A stretch of DNA of 38,412 bases from an uncultured Oscillospiraceae bacterium (lineage in GTDB: Bacteria > Bacillota > Clostridia > Oscillospirales > Oscillospiraceae): positions 1 through 38,412 of the forward strand of contig CATZRD010000022.1 of assembly GCA_958423465.1 (NCBI GenBank), given 5' to 3'. Position 1 is the stretch's first letter; the number at the start of each line of letters is the position of its first letter. The notes under the pieces are model-generated. The model was not told the origin of the DNA. It saw nothing but the letters and a program-made list of their open reading frames with translations, and searched no databases. This document shows, piece by piece, positions 31,597 to 36,992 of this stretch. A program made the translations under genes and the position numbers.

Positions 31597-32346
31597 TCAG
31601 GTCATTGCCGCGCCGTCCACCCGGAGGGTGACGCCGGTGATATAGCTGGCCAGATCGCTGGCCAGGAACAGGAAGGCGTTGGCCACGTCCTGAGGCTCCC
31701 CCACCCGGCCCAGAGGGATCCCGGCGGAGATCCGGGCAACCATCTCCGGCGGCAGGGCCGCCACCATATCGGTGCGGGTCACGCCGGGGGCCACCGCGTT
31801 CACCCGGATGCCGTCCCCGGCCAGCTCCCGGGCCAGGCTGCGGGTCATGCCGTTGACGGCGAACTTGGAGGTGGGATAGGCCACGCCCCGGGGCTGGCCG
31901 TACTCGGACACCATGGAGCTGGTGTTGAGGATCACGCCGCCGCCCTGCGCCTTCATGATGGGCGCGGCGGCCCAGGAGGCGTAGAACATGGCGTTCACGT
32001 TCAGGTCCATGGTTTTGGCGAAGGCCGCGGGATCGTATTCATACAGGGACTCCCGGGCGGATACGCCGGCGTTGTTGACCAGAATGTCCACCCGGCCGAA
32101 GGCGTCCCGGACCTGATGGATGGCGTCCGCCACTGCCTGGGCGTCCGTCATGGCGGGCCACAGGCCCATCACGTCCCACTGGGGATTCTCCGCCCGCAGC
32201 TTTTCCAGCGCCTTCTCCACCGTCTCCTGCCGGGAGCCGAACAGGGCGACCCTGGCACCGTTTTCCAGAAACGTGCGTACAATGGCAAATCCGATGCCTC
32301 TTGTGCCGCCGGTGACGACGGCTGCCTTGTTAGTCAGCAGATCCAT
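31597..32346 (-). CDS. Short-chain dehydrogenase/reductase (SDR)
   Basis: A 249-residue classical SDR: cofactor motif TGGTRGIG (12-19), NNAG (91-94), and the catalytic Ser143 or 144, Tyr157 and Lys161 (YPTSK). The loop FGSRQ after the second strand, with Ser-Arg and no acidic residue, suggests NADP(H). The family includes FabG-like ketoacyl reductases and sugar or polyol dehydrogenases; the C-terminal DVANAFLFLASDLASYITGVTLRVDGA is common to both. The substrate is unknown. GGAGG sits 7 bases before the ATG. It has a consensus promoter and probably also receives transcripts from the 59-codon gene upstream. Confidence 0.92.
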   Translation of the reverse strand: MDLLTNKAAVVTGGTRGIGFAIVRTFLENGARVALFGSRQETVEKALEKLRAENPQWDVMGLWPAMTDAQAVADAIHQVRDAFGRVDILVNNAGVSARESLYEYDPAAFAKTMDLNVNAMFYASWAAAPIMKAQGGGVILNTSSMVSEYGQPRGVAYPTSKFAVNGMTRSLARELAGDGIRVNAVAPGVTRTDMVAALPPEMVARISAGIPLGRVGEPQDVANAFLFLASDLASYITGVTLRVDGAAMT

Positions 32347-32439
32347 GCCGCTGCCTCCTTTTCCAATCGTTCTCCCGGCCAGTATATCCCAGGTTCCGCC
32401 GTTCTATGCGGCGGACCGGTCCCGCCGGGGCCTGCTTCC

Positions 32440-32468
32440 ATTATAACCCGCCCGGCCTCATTTGTCAA
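32440..32468 (-). promoter_or_regulatory. Consensus promoter of the SDR gene
   Basis: On the minus strand TTGACA (32468-32463), a 17-base spacer and TATAAT (32445-32440), both hexamers perfect. Confidence 0.85.
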
Positions 32469-32494
32469 GCAAAATTTGTCCGCAAAATAAAAAC

Positions 32495-32674
32495 TTATGT
32501 CTCCGAGACGTACATTTCCTCCGCCGCCAGCAGGGCGGCCTGCAGTGCTTCCCCGATCTCCACCAGCTCCGCCCGTCCGCAGCGCCCCTCCGCCAGCATC
32601 CCGGCGATTCGCTGGAGACTGTCGTCCACCTGCCCCACCAGGTAAGCATATAGCTTTTCGTAGTTCACAGCCAT
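32495..32674 (-). CDS. 59-residue helical protein divergent from XRE pair
   Basis: The frame runs from ATG 32674, with GGAGG 8 bases ahead, to TAA 32497-32495. The product reads as nearly all helix: MAVNYEKLYAYLVGQVDDSL, a short loop with GRCGR, then ELVEIGEALQAALLAAEEMYV. This would give a two-helix hairpin with amphipathic faces, net acidic. It is transcribed away from two small XRE-type genes across a 110-base region with two palindromes and a good promoter. I recognise no family. The setting resembles a small regulator/antagonist pair, but there is no direct evidence for a toxin-antitoxin function. Confidence 0.7.
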   Translation of the reverse strand: MAVNYEKLYAYLVGQVDDSLQRIAGMLAEGRCGRAELVEIGEALQAALLAAEEMYVSET

Positions 32675-32700
32675 TGTTCTTTCCTCCTCAGTTCAAATTT

Positions 32701-32726
32701 TGTTATGGGCAATATTGCCGATAACA
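32701..32726. promoter_or_regulatory. 26-bp palindrome, candidate XRE operator
   Basis: TGTTAT-g-GGCAATATTGCC-g-ATAACA is symmetric except for one pair of positions. It lies between the divergent 59-aa gene and the first XRE gene, in the 5' leader of the former. Confidence 0.6.
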
Positions 32727-32728
32727 CT

Positions 32729-32759
32729 TTATCTTCATTATAGGCAATAATGAAGATAA
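32729..32759. promoter_or_regulatory. 13-bp inverted repeat over a promoter, second candidate operator
   Basis: Arms 32729-32741 and 32747-32759 match perfectly around AGGCA. The GGCAATA at its centre repeats the core of the adjacent palindrome. It overlaps the minus-strand -10 (32742-32737). Confidence 0.65.
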
Positions 32760-32764
32760 TGCAA
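32737..32764 (-). promoter_or_regulatory. Promoter of the 59-residue protein gene
   Basis: On the minus strand TTGCAT (32764-32759), a 16-base spacer and TATAAT (32742-32737), embedded in the inverted repeat. Confidence 0.65.
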
Positions 32765-32785
32765 GAGGAAAGGGGGGGACAGGCT

Positions 32786-33004
32786 ATGATATCCTACGGA
32801 CCGCTGTGGGAAACCATGAAGCGGCAGGGCGCTACTACCTATACGCTGGAGTGCAGAGGGCCAGTGGTCATCAGCAGCTCCACAGTGCGGCGGCTGAAAG
32901 CCGGTGAGTCTGTCTCCACCAATACCTTGGACGCGCTGTGCCAGATTTTAGACTGCGGACTGGAGGACATCATCGCCTATATCCCGGAAACACAGGCCAA
33001 ATAA
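32786..33004 (+). CDS. Small XRE-type DNA-binding protein, first of a tandem pair
   Basis: A 72-residue protein with a short helix-turn-helix of the Cro/C1 (HTH_26-like) type: LWETMKRQGATTYTLE, then ISSSTVRRLKAGESVSTNTLDALCQILDCGLEDIIAYIP. The recognition helix would be around SSSTVRRLKAG. ATG 32786 is chosen because a GGGGGG ribosome binding site precedes it by 7 bases; an ATG 12 codons earlier falls in the palindrome and has none. The next gene, 40 bases on, encodes a paralogue of the same length. It probably binds the two palindromes just upstream and controls both directions. Confidence 0.8.
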   Translation: MISYGPLWETMKRQGATTYTLECRGPVVISSSTVRRLKAGESVSTNTLDALCQILDCGLEDIIAYIPETQAK

Positions 33005-33044
33005 TCACACAGAAGTGTATATCGCAGTGGAGGGAGGCATAGGC

Positions 33045-33263
33045 GTGATCGTTTTTGACAGACTATGGGCCACCATGAAACGGCGCGGGATCTCCCAGTA
33101 CAGGCTGATTCAGGACTACCAGTTCAGCAGCGGGCAGCTGGACCGGCTGCGGAAAAACGCAAGTGTGAGCACCTATACCCTGGACCAGCTCTGCAAAATT
33201 CTGGACTGCGGTTTGGATGAGATCGCGGAGTTTCTCCCGGAGGGGGACGAGCCAAACGCGTAA
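33045..33263 (+). CDS. Small XRE-type DNA-binding protein, second of a tandem pair
   Basis: A 72-residue paralogue of the preceding protein: RLWATMKRRGISQYRL, FSSGQLDRLRKNASVSTYTLDQLCKILDCGLDEIAEFLP. The C-terminal half (SVST-TLD-LC-ILDCGL) is nearly identical between the two, while the first helices and recognition region differ, suggesting duplication followed by change in DNA target. The GTG at 33045 is chosen because GGAGG stands 7 bases upstream and it gives exactly the length and N-terminus (MI-x-x-x-x-LW) of the first copy. A perfect hairpin ends the pair. Confidence 0.8.
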   Translation: MIVFDRLWATMKRRGISQYRLIQDYQFSSGQLDRLRKNASVSTYTLDQLCKILDCGLDEIAEFLPEGDEPNA

Positions 33264-33268
33264 AACAA

Positions 33269-33292
33269 GGGAGCGGGCAAAAGCCCGCTCCC
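33269..33292. terminator. Hairpin between the XRE pair and the rubrerythrin operon
   Basis: A perfect 10-bp stem GGGAGCGGGC/GCCCGCTCCC with an AAAA loop, five bases after the second XRE stop, between convergent genes. Confidence 0.7.
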
Positions 33293-33331
33293 TCATCGTA
33301 TTCGCTGCGCTTTCCGGAAGCTCGCCGGGGC

Positions 33332-33550
33332 TTACTTCTTCCCGAACAGGCCGCCCAGCGCGCTCCCCAGTTTCTCCGCGCCCAGCTTGGCCCTGACGCC
33401 GTCCGCCACCTTCTCGATGGTCTCGTCCGGCAGGTCCACGCCCAGCAGCTTCTCCAGAGTGGCCACAGGCTCCTTCTGGAATCTGGCCAGAAGCTGAGGA
33501 TCAGCCTTGAGCTTGGTCGCCAGCTCCTCGACCTTTCCCCTGACGTCCAT
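33332..33550 (-). CDS. Small helical protein of the rubrerythrin operon
   Basis: A 72-residue protein, mostly helical: MDVRGKVEELATKLKADPQL, LLARFQKEPVATLEKLLGVDLPDETIEKVADGVRAKL, then a Gly/Ala/Leu-rich tail ending GLFGKK. The block DP-x-LL-x-x-F-x-x-x-P-x-x-x-LE-x-LLGVDLPD resembles the leader-like domain of nitrile-hydratase-type and Nif11-type peptides, but there is no Gly-Gly cleavage site with a core peptide and no modifying enzyme nearby. It starts six bases after the rubrerythrin stop with no clear ribosome binding site, so its translation is probably coupled. Function unknown; a link to rubrerythrin or metal handling is inferred from the operon. Confidence 0.75.
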   Translation of the reverse strand: MDVRGKVEELATKLKADPQLLARFQKEPVATLEKLLGVDLPDETIEKVADGVRAKLGAEKLGSALGGLFGKK

Positions 33551-33556
33551 GCTTAC

Positions 33557-34144
33557 TTACTTGAAATACCGCTCCAGCAGGCCCTTCAGCGCCTTGCCGT
33601 GCCGGGCCTCGTCGCGGGCCATCTCGTGGACGGTGTCGTGGATGGCGTCCAGGCCGTTCTTCTTGGCGCACAGGGCCAGATCGAACTTGCCCTGGGTGGC
33701 GCCGAACTCGCAGTCCACGCGCCAGGCCAGGTTGGCCTTGGTGTCGGCCTTCATGTTGGATTCCAGATCCTCGCCCAGCAGCTCGGCGAACTTGGCGGCG
33801 TGCTCGGCCTCCTCATAGGCGGCCTTCTCCCAGTACAGGCCGATCTCGGGATAGCCCTCGCGATGGGCGATCCGGGCCATGCACAGGTACATGCCCACCT
33901 CGGAGCACTCGCCGTTGAAGTTGGCCATGAGCTGATCGAAGATGTACTTCTTGTCCTCGTCGCTGATGTCCGCGTTGTTCTTCACGGTCTTGGCGTAGAT
34001 GCCGTACTCATGCTCGGCGGCCAGCTTGGCGTCGGCCTTCATCTCCACGAACTTGGAGCCGGGCACCTTGCAGGTGGGGCAGAACTCGGGGGGAGTGTCG
34101 CCTTCGTGAACGTAACCGCAGACAGGGCAGACCCACTTTTTCAT
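33557..34144 (-). CDS. Reverse rubrerythrin
   Basis: A 195-residue protein with the rubredoxin-type domain at the N-terminus (CPVCG and CPTC; Cys6, 9, 22, 25) followed by the four-helix diiron domain. Ligand motifs are EHEYGIY, NGECSEVGMY, EEAEHAAKF and DEARHGKAL. This order is the reverse of classical rubrerythrin and defines revRbr, which reduces hydrogen peroxide and oxygen in clostridia under oxygen stress. AAGGAG precedes the ATG. The gene follows a Fur-family regulator by 65 bases, with a TTTAAATTTAAA palindrome between them, which fits peroxide- or metal-responsive control. Confidence 0.94.
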   Translation of the reverse strand: MKKWVCPVCGYVHEGDTPPEFCPTCKVPGSKFVEMKADAKLAAEHEYGIYAKTVKNNADISDEDKKYIFDQLMANFNGECSEVGMYLCMARIAHREGYPEIGLYWEKAAYEEAEHAAKFAELLGEDLESNMKADTKANLAWRVDCEFGATQGKFDLALCAKKNGLDAIHDTVHEMARDEARHGKALKGLLERYFK

Positions 34145-34163
34145 AACAATGATCTCCTTTACA

Positions 34164-34177
34164 ATTTAAATTTAAAT
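34164..34177. promoter_or_regulatory. AT-rich palindrome before rubrerythrin, candidate operator
   Basis: ATTTAAATTTAAAT is a perfect 14-bp palindrome just upstream of the rubrerythrin ribosome binding site. It resembles AT-rich Fur-family sites without matching a PerR or Fur consensus exactly. Confidence 0.4.
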
Positions 34178-34209
34178 GTTCCTTTGGATGTGAACGCCTT
34201 CCGGCGATT

Positions 34210-34596
34210 CTACCGCGATGCCGCCGTGATCTTATTCCGGCAGTGGGGGCACAGGCCTCGGTACTCCACGGCGCAGTCCTCCAGCAGGAAGCCGGCGGTG
34301 TCCGCCGGAATCTCCATGGAGGTCCAGGGGATATCCGATATGGCGCCGCAGACGCGGCAGCGGGCGTGGCCGTGGGGACGGATGTCCCCGTCATACCGGG
34401 TATCGCTGCCAGACAGGCCCAGCCGCTGGACGCTGCCCTCCTCAGCCATCTGGGCCAGGACCCGGAACACCGTGGACCGGCTGATGGTGGGGTGGCTCTG
34501 GTGTATGCGGTCATACACCATGGCGGCGGTGGGATGGCAGCGCATCTCGCACAGCGTCTGGTGGATGATCTCTTTTTGAAGAGTATTCCGTGCCAT
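34210..34596 (-). CDS. Fur-family transcriptional regulator (PerR-like)
   Basis: A 128-residue Fur-family repressor: winged-helix region with LCEMRCHPTAAMVYDRIHQSHPTISRSTVFRVLAQMAEEG, then RYDGDIRPHGHARCRVCGAISDI and CPHC. The two CxxC pairs make the structural zinc site; RPHGHARC holds His residues of the regulatory metal site. It is short, ending soon after the second CxxC. The operon with reverse rubrerythrin and its likely self-control through a dyad by its own promoter suggest a PerR-type peroxide sensor, though a metal-specific role cannot be excluded. AGGAG lies 8 bases before the ATG. Confidence 0.9.
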   Translation of the reverse strand: MARNTLQKEIIHQTLCEMRCHPTAAMVYDRIHQSHPTISRSTVFRVLAQMAEEGSVQRLGLSGSDTRYDGDIRPHGHARCRVCGAISDIPWTSMEIPADTAGFLLEDCAVEYRGLCPHCRNKITAASR

Positions 34597-34614
34597 CAGA
34601 CTGACTCCTAAATG

Positions 34615-34635
34615 AGATTAAATCCTATTTGATCT
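34615..34635. promoter_or_regulatory. Dyad next to the Fur-family gene promoter, candidate autoregulatory box
   Basis: AGATTAAAT-cct-ATTTGATCT (8 of 9 paired positions) lies directly downstream of the -10, where a repressor would block transcription. Confidence 0.55.
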
Positions 34636-34641
34636 GCTATA

Positions 34642-34670
34642 ACTATACCAGACACTGTCTCATTTGTCAA
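34642..34670 (-). promoter_or_regulatory. Promoter of the Fur-family/rubrerythrin operon
   Basis: On the minus strand TTGACA (34670-34665), a 17-base spacer ending TGG and TATAGT (34647-34642). Confidence 0.8.
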
Positions 34671-34690
34671 GCGGTATTTTTTCGCCATTC

Positions 34691-34719
34691 TTGTCAAACC
34701 GGCGGGACCGTGCTATAGT
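34691..34719 (+). promoter_or_regulatory. Promoter of the 54-residue protein gene
   Basis: TTGTCA (34691-34696), a 17-base spacer ending TGC and TATAGT (34714-34719). It is divergent from the Fur-family promoter 21 bases away. Confidence 0.65.
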
Positions 34720-34747
34720 AGCGGTATCAAGGAGAAGGAGGGCCGGT

Positions 34748-34912
34748 ATGGGACCCACATATTATACGGTTCAGACCATCAACGGGGACTACGCCTATCT
34801 GCTCAGCGACGGCGGGGTAGAGAATCAGGTGGCCATGTTTCTGCTGCCGGAGGGCACGGATGTGGGCAGCCGCCTGCGGTGGGAGGATTTTGAATGGACG
34901 CTGGAAGCGTAA
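34748..34912 (+). CDS. 54-residue protein, DUF3006-like
   Basis: A very small protein: TYYTVQTINGDYAYLLSDGG, NQVAMFLLPEGTDVGSRLRWEDFEWTLE. The pattern of a short beta barrel with GDYA-x-L, LLPEG and a G-x-x-L-x-W ending resembles DUF3006-type proteins, which are small and uncharacterised. ATG 34748 is chosen because GGAGG is 6 bases upstream; the frame extends further back but through the promoter. It is followed after 35 bases by the inositol-monophosphatase family gene, probably in one transcript. Confidence 0.7.
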   Translation: MGPTYYTVQTINGDYAYLLSDGGVENQVAMFLLPEGTDVGSRLRWEDFEWTLEA

Positions 34913-34947
34913 TGGACCGCCCCGGCGGGGCGAAGAAGGAGAAAACC

Positions 34948-35712
34948 ATGCTGGATCAGATCATAGAGATCGTTCGGGGCGCGGGGGAGATCGTCACCGG
35001 CGCCCGGAACATTGCCTCTCGCACCCATGAAAAGACCTCCGCCGCCGATCTGGTGACGGAGTACGACGTGGCGGTGGAGAACTATCTGAAGCGGGAGCTG
35101 CTGGCGCTGCTGCCGGAGGCCGTGTTTTACGGCGAAGAGGAGCAGGAGAACGCCGATCCCACCCGGGGCTGGGCCTTCATCGTGGACCCCATCGACGGCA
35201 CCACCAATTTTGTCCGGGGCCTGCGGCAGAGCGCCATCTCCGTTGCCCTGGCCAGGGACGGCCGGGTGGAGCTGGGCGTGGTGCTGGACCCCTATAAGGA
35301 GGAGCTGTTCTCCGCCCGGCGGGGCGGCGGCGCGTTTTTGAACGGACAGCCCATCCATGTCAGCGATAAGCCCCTGAGCCAGGGGATCTTCGGCATGGGC
35401 ACGGCCATCTACCGCCGGGAGTATCTGGCGCCCACCATGGGCCTGGCGGAGCAGCTCTTCCGCCGCAGCTGCGATTTCCGGCGGCTGGGGTCGGCGGCCC
35501 TGGACCTGTGCAACGTGGCCTGCGGCCGGACGGAGCTGTTTTTCGAGTACAGCCTGTGTCCCTGGGACTACGCCGCGGCGTCCCTGCTGGTCACCGAGGC
35601 CGGCGGCGGGATCTGCACCCTGGAGGGGCGGCCGCTGGAGCTGAGCCGCCGCTGCTCCGTCTGGGCCAGCAACGCCGTGAATTATGGGCTGCTGAAAGAA
35701 CTGGAGATCTGA
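34948..35712 (+). CDS. Inositol monophosphatase family protein
   Basis: A 254-residue Mg2+-dependent phosphatase. Metal-site motifs are GEEE (62-65), DPIDGTTNF (80-88) and WDYAAA (206-211), with DLVTEYD (34-40) near the N-terminus. It hydrolyses inositol phosphates or related sugar phosphates and nucleotides; the physiological substrate in clostridia is not fixed. ATG 34948 has AAGGAG six bases ahead. Longer in-frame starts at 34894 and 34912 overlap the preceding gene and have weaker sites. A strong terminator follows. Confidence 0.92.
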   Translation: MLDQIIEIVRGAGEIVTGARNIASRTHEKTSAADLVTEYDVAVENYLKRELLALLPEAVFYGEEEQENADPTRGWAFIVDPIDGTTNFVRGLRQSAISVALARDGRVELGVVLDPYKEELFSARRGGGAFLNGQPIHVSDKPLSQGIFGMGTAIYRREYLAPTMGLAEQLFRRSCDFRRLGSAALDLCNVACGRTELFFEYSLCPWDYAAASLLVTEAGGGICTLEGRPLELSRRCSVWASNAVNYGLLKELEI

Positions 35713-35736
35713 AAGCCGGAACGAGCCGAGAGAAGA

Positions 35737-35766
35737 GGCCCGGAGCAAGCTGCTCCGGGCCTTGTT
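35737..35766. terminator. Terminator between the IMPase and WYL genes
   Basis: A perfect 11-bp stem GGCCCGGAGCA/TGCTCCGGGCC (35737-35747 and 35751-35761) with a 3-base loop, followed by TTGTTT. Confidence 0.8.
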
Positions 35767-36740
35767 TACGCCTCCTCATATCTTGCCAGGGCGCTGCGGG
35801 CCAGGTCCTGGAGGGCCTGCACGGCGGAATCCGGGGCCAGCAGCTTGGCCCGGCCCCCAAAGCCCAGCACCCAGGTGAGAAAGGTGGGGCTGACGTCTAC
35901 CTGGGCGGAGACCAGGATTCGGTCCCCCTCCCGGCGGTAGCGGGCCTCCTGGCCGAACCGGTCCATGGCCACGTTGATCAGGCTCTGGTCCAGCTCCAGC
36001 GTCACCCGCTGCGGCTCGCCGCTGTGCATATCGAAGATGGTCCGGGTGTAGGCGGCCAGGTCGAAGCCCTCCGGCAGCCTGGCCCGGGGGCAGTTCTCCA
36101 GGACGCTCAGCTCCTGCATCCGGTCCACCCGGAAATGGATGTACTTCTCCTCCTGAGGCCGGTAGGCGATGAGGTAGTAATTGCGGTCCACCGCCAGGGC
36201 CACGGGGCTTTCGTCATACCAGGCGCCGCCGTGGCGCAGCACACGTCCGCCCTCCGGGGACCAGTCAAAGTAGCGGAAGCGGATGCGGACGTTCCGCTGG
36301 ATGGCGGCGTTGATGCCGTCGATGTTGTAGTAGAGCTGCTCGTTGTGGGTCTTGACCCGGTCCAGCACGTACACCTGGCGGCGGAGCTGGACCGCCTGGG
36401 CCCGGCTGGCGAGGCCCTCCAGCTTGCGGATCAGCTCCATGCTCTTTTTCACGGTGAGAAAGGGGGAGGACTGGACCACGTCGATGAGCAGCTTCAGCTC
36501 CGGGAGCTGGAACTCCCGCTGGCCCAGGTAGTAGCGGTGGGCCTTGCCCCGGACGTAGACGATGTCCATGCCGAACTGCCGCAGCAGCTCCAGGTCGTCG
36601 TACACGGCCTTTCGCTCCGCGGGGATGCCCAGATCGTCCAGATAGGTCAGAATGTCCTCCATGGACAGGGGGTGTTCCTGGTCGCTGCCCTCATAGAACA
36701 GCCGGGCCAGATACAGGATCCTGAGTTTCTTGTGGGCCAT
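35766..36740 (-). CDS. WYL-domain transcriptional regulator
   Basis: A 324-residue protein with an N-terminal winged helix (KLRILYLARLFYE, LSMEDILTYLDDLGIPAERKAVYDDLELLRQFG), a WYL domain (YYLIAYRPQEEKYIHFRVDRM, with Y-x-x-A-Y in place of W-Y-L) and a C-terminal WCX-like region (VTLELDQSLINVAMDRFG, FLTWVLGFGGRAKLLAPDSAV). WYL domains bind nucleotides or nucleic acids, and these regulators often answer to DNA damage or phage. Here the neighbours give no clear target. GGGAGG precedes the ATG. It is divergent from the large secreted-protein gene and may control it, which is inference. Confidence 0.9.
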   Translation of the reverse strand: MAHKKLRILYLARLFYEGSDQEHPLSMEDILTYLDDLGIPAERKAVYDDLELLRQFGMDIVYVRGKAHRYYLGQREFQLPELKLLIDVVQSSPFLTVKKSMELIRKLEGLASRAQAVQLRRQVYVLDRVKTHNEQLYYNIDGINAAIQRNVRIRFRYFDWSPEGGRVLRHGGAWYDESPVALAVDRNYYLIAYRPQEEKYIHFRVDRMQELSVLENCPRARLPEGFDLAAYTRTIFDMHSGEPQRVTLELDQSLINVAMDRFGQEARYRREGDRILVSAQVDVSPTFLTWVLGFGGRAKLLAPDSAVQALQDLARSALARYEEA

Positions 36741-36772
36741 GTCGCGCCTCCCGCAGAGAAATTGTTTCCTAC

Positions 36773-36801
36773 ACTGTATCGCAATTTGCGCCGAAACGCA
36801 A
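36773..36801 (-). promoter_or_regulatory. Promoter of the WYL regulator gene
   Basis: On the minus strand TTGCGT (36801-36796), a 17-base spacer and TACAGT (36778-36773). Confidence 0.6.
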
Positions 36802-36820
36802 GAGCGCGGCCCGCCGGATT

Positions 36821-36868
36821 ACAGCGATCTCACGAAATTTGATCCAAATTTCATGAGATCGGGGCTGT
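36821..36868. promoter_or_regulatory. Long interrupted palindrome between divergent genes
   Basis: GATCTCACGAAATTT (36826-36840) and AAATTTCATGAGATC (36846-36860) pair with a single mismatch around GATCC, extended outward by ACAGC/GCTGT. It lies between the WYL regulator promoter and the secreted-protein gene. Confidence 0.5.
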
Positions 36869-36905
36869 ACAAACGGGCGGGGCTATGATAGACTGACAGT
36901 ATAGA

Positions 36906-36960
36906 CCGGTCTGACCGGCCGCAAAAGGGCCCTTTTGCTCTGTTATGCGCAGCATAACAG
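36906..36960 (+). promoter_or_regulatory. Three consecutive small palindromes in the secreted-protein leader
   Basis: CCGGT-ctg-ACCGG (36906-36918), an 18-base perfect palindrome GCAAAAGGG/CCCTTTTGC (36921-36938), and CTGTTATGC-gca-GCATAACAG (36940-36960) follow each other directly before the ribosome binding site. Role unknown. Confidence 0.5.
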
Positions 36961-36992
36961 AATGGGGCGTTCAGTACGAAGGAGGAAGAATG

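Noticed and set aside
31597..33263. Prophage or mobile-element remnant around the XRE genes
   Set aside because: No integrase, structural gene, attachment repeat or tRNA is adjacent, and the flanking genes are ordinary chromosomal ones.
33332..33550. Possible RiPP precursor peptide
   Set aside because: There is leader-like similarity only; no core peptide, cleavage motif, or modification or export genes nearby.
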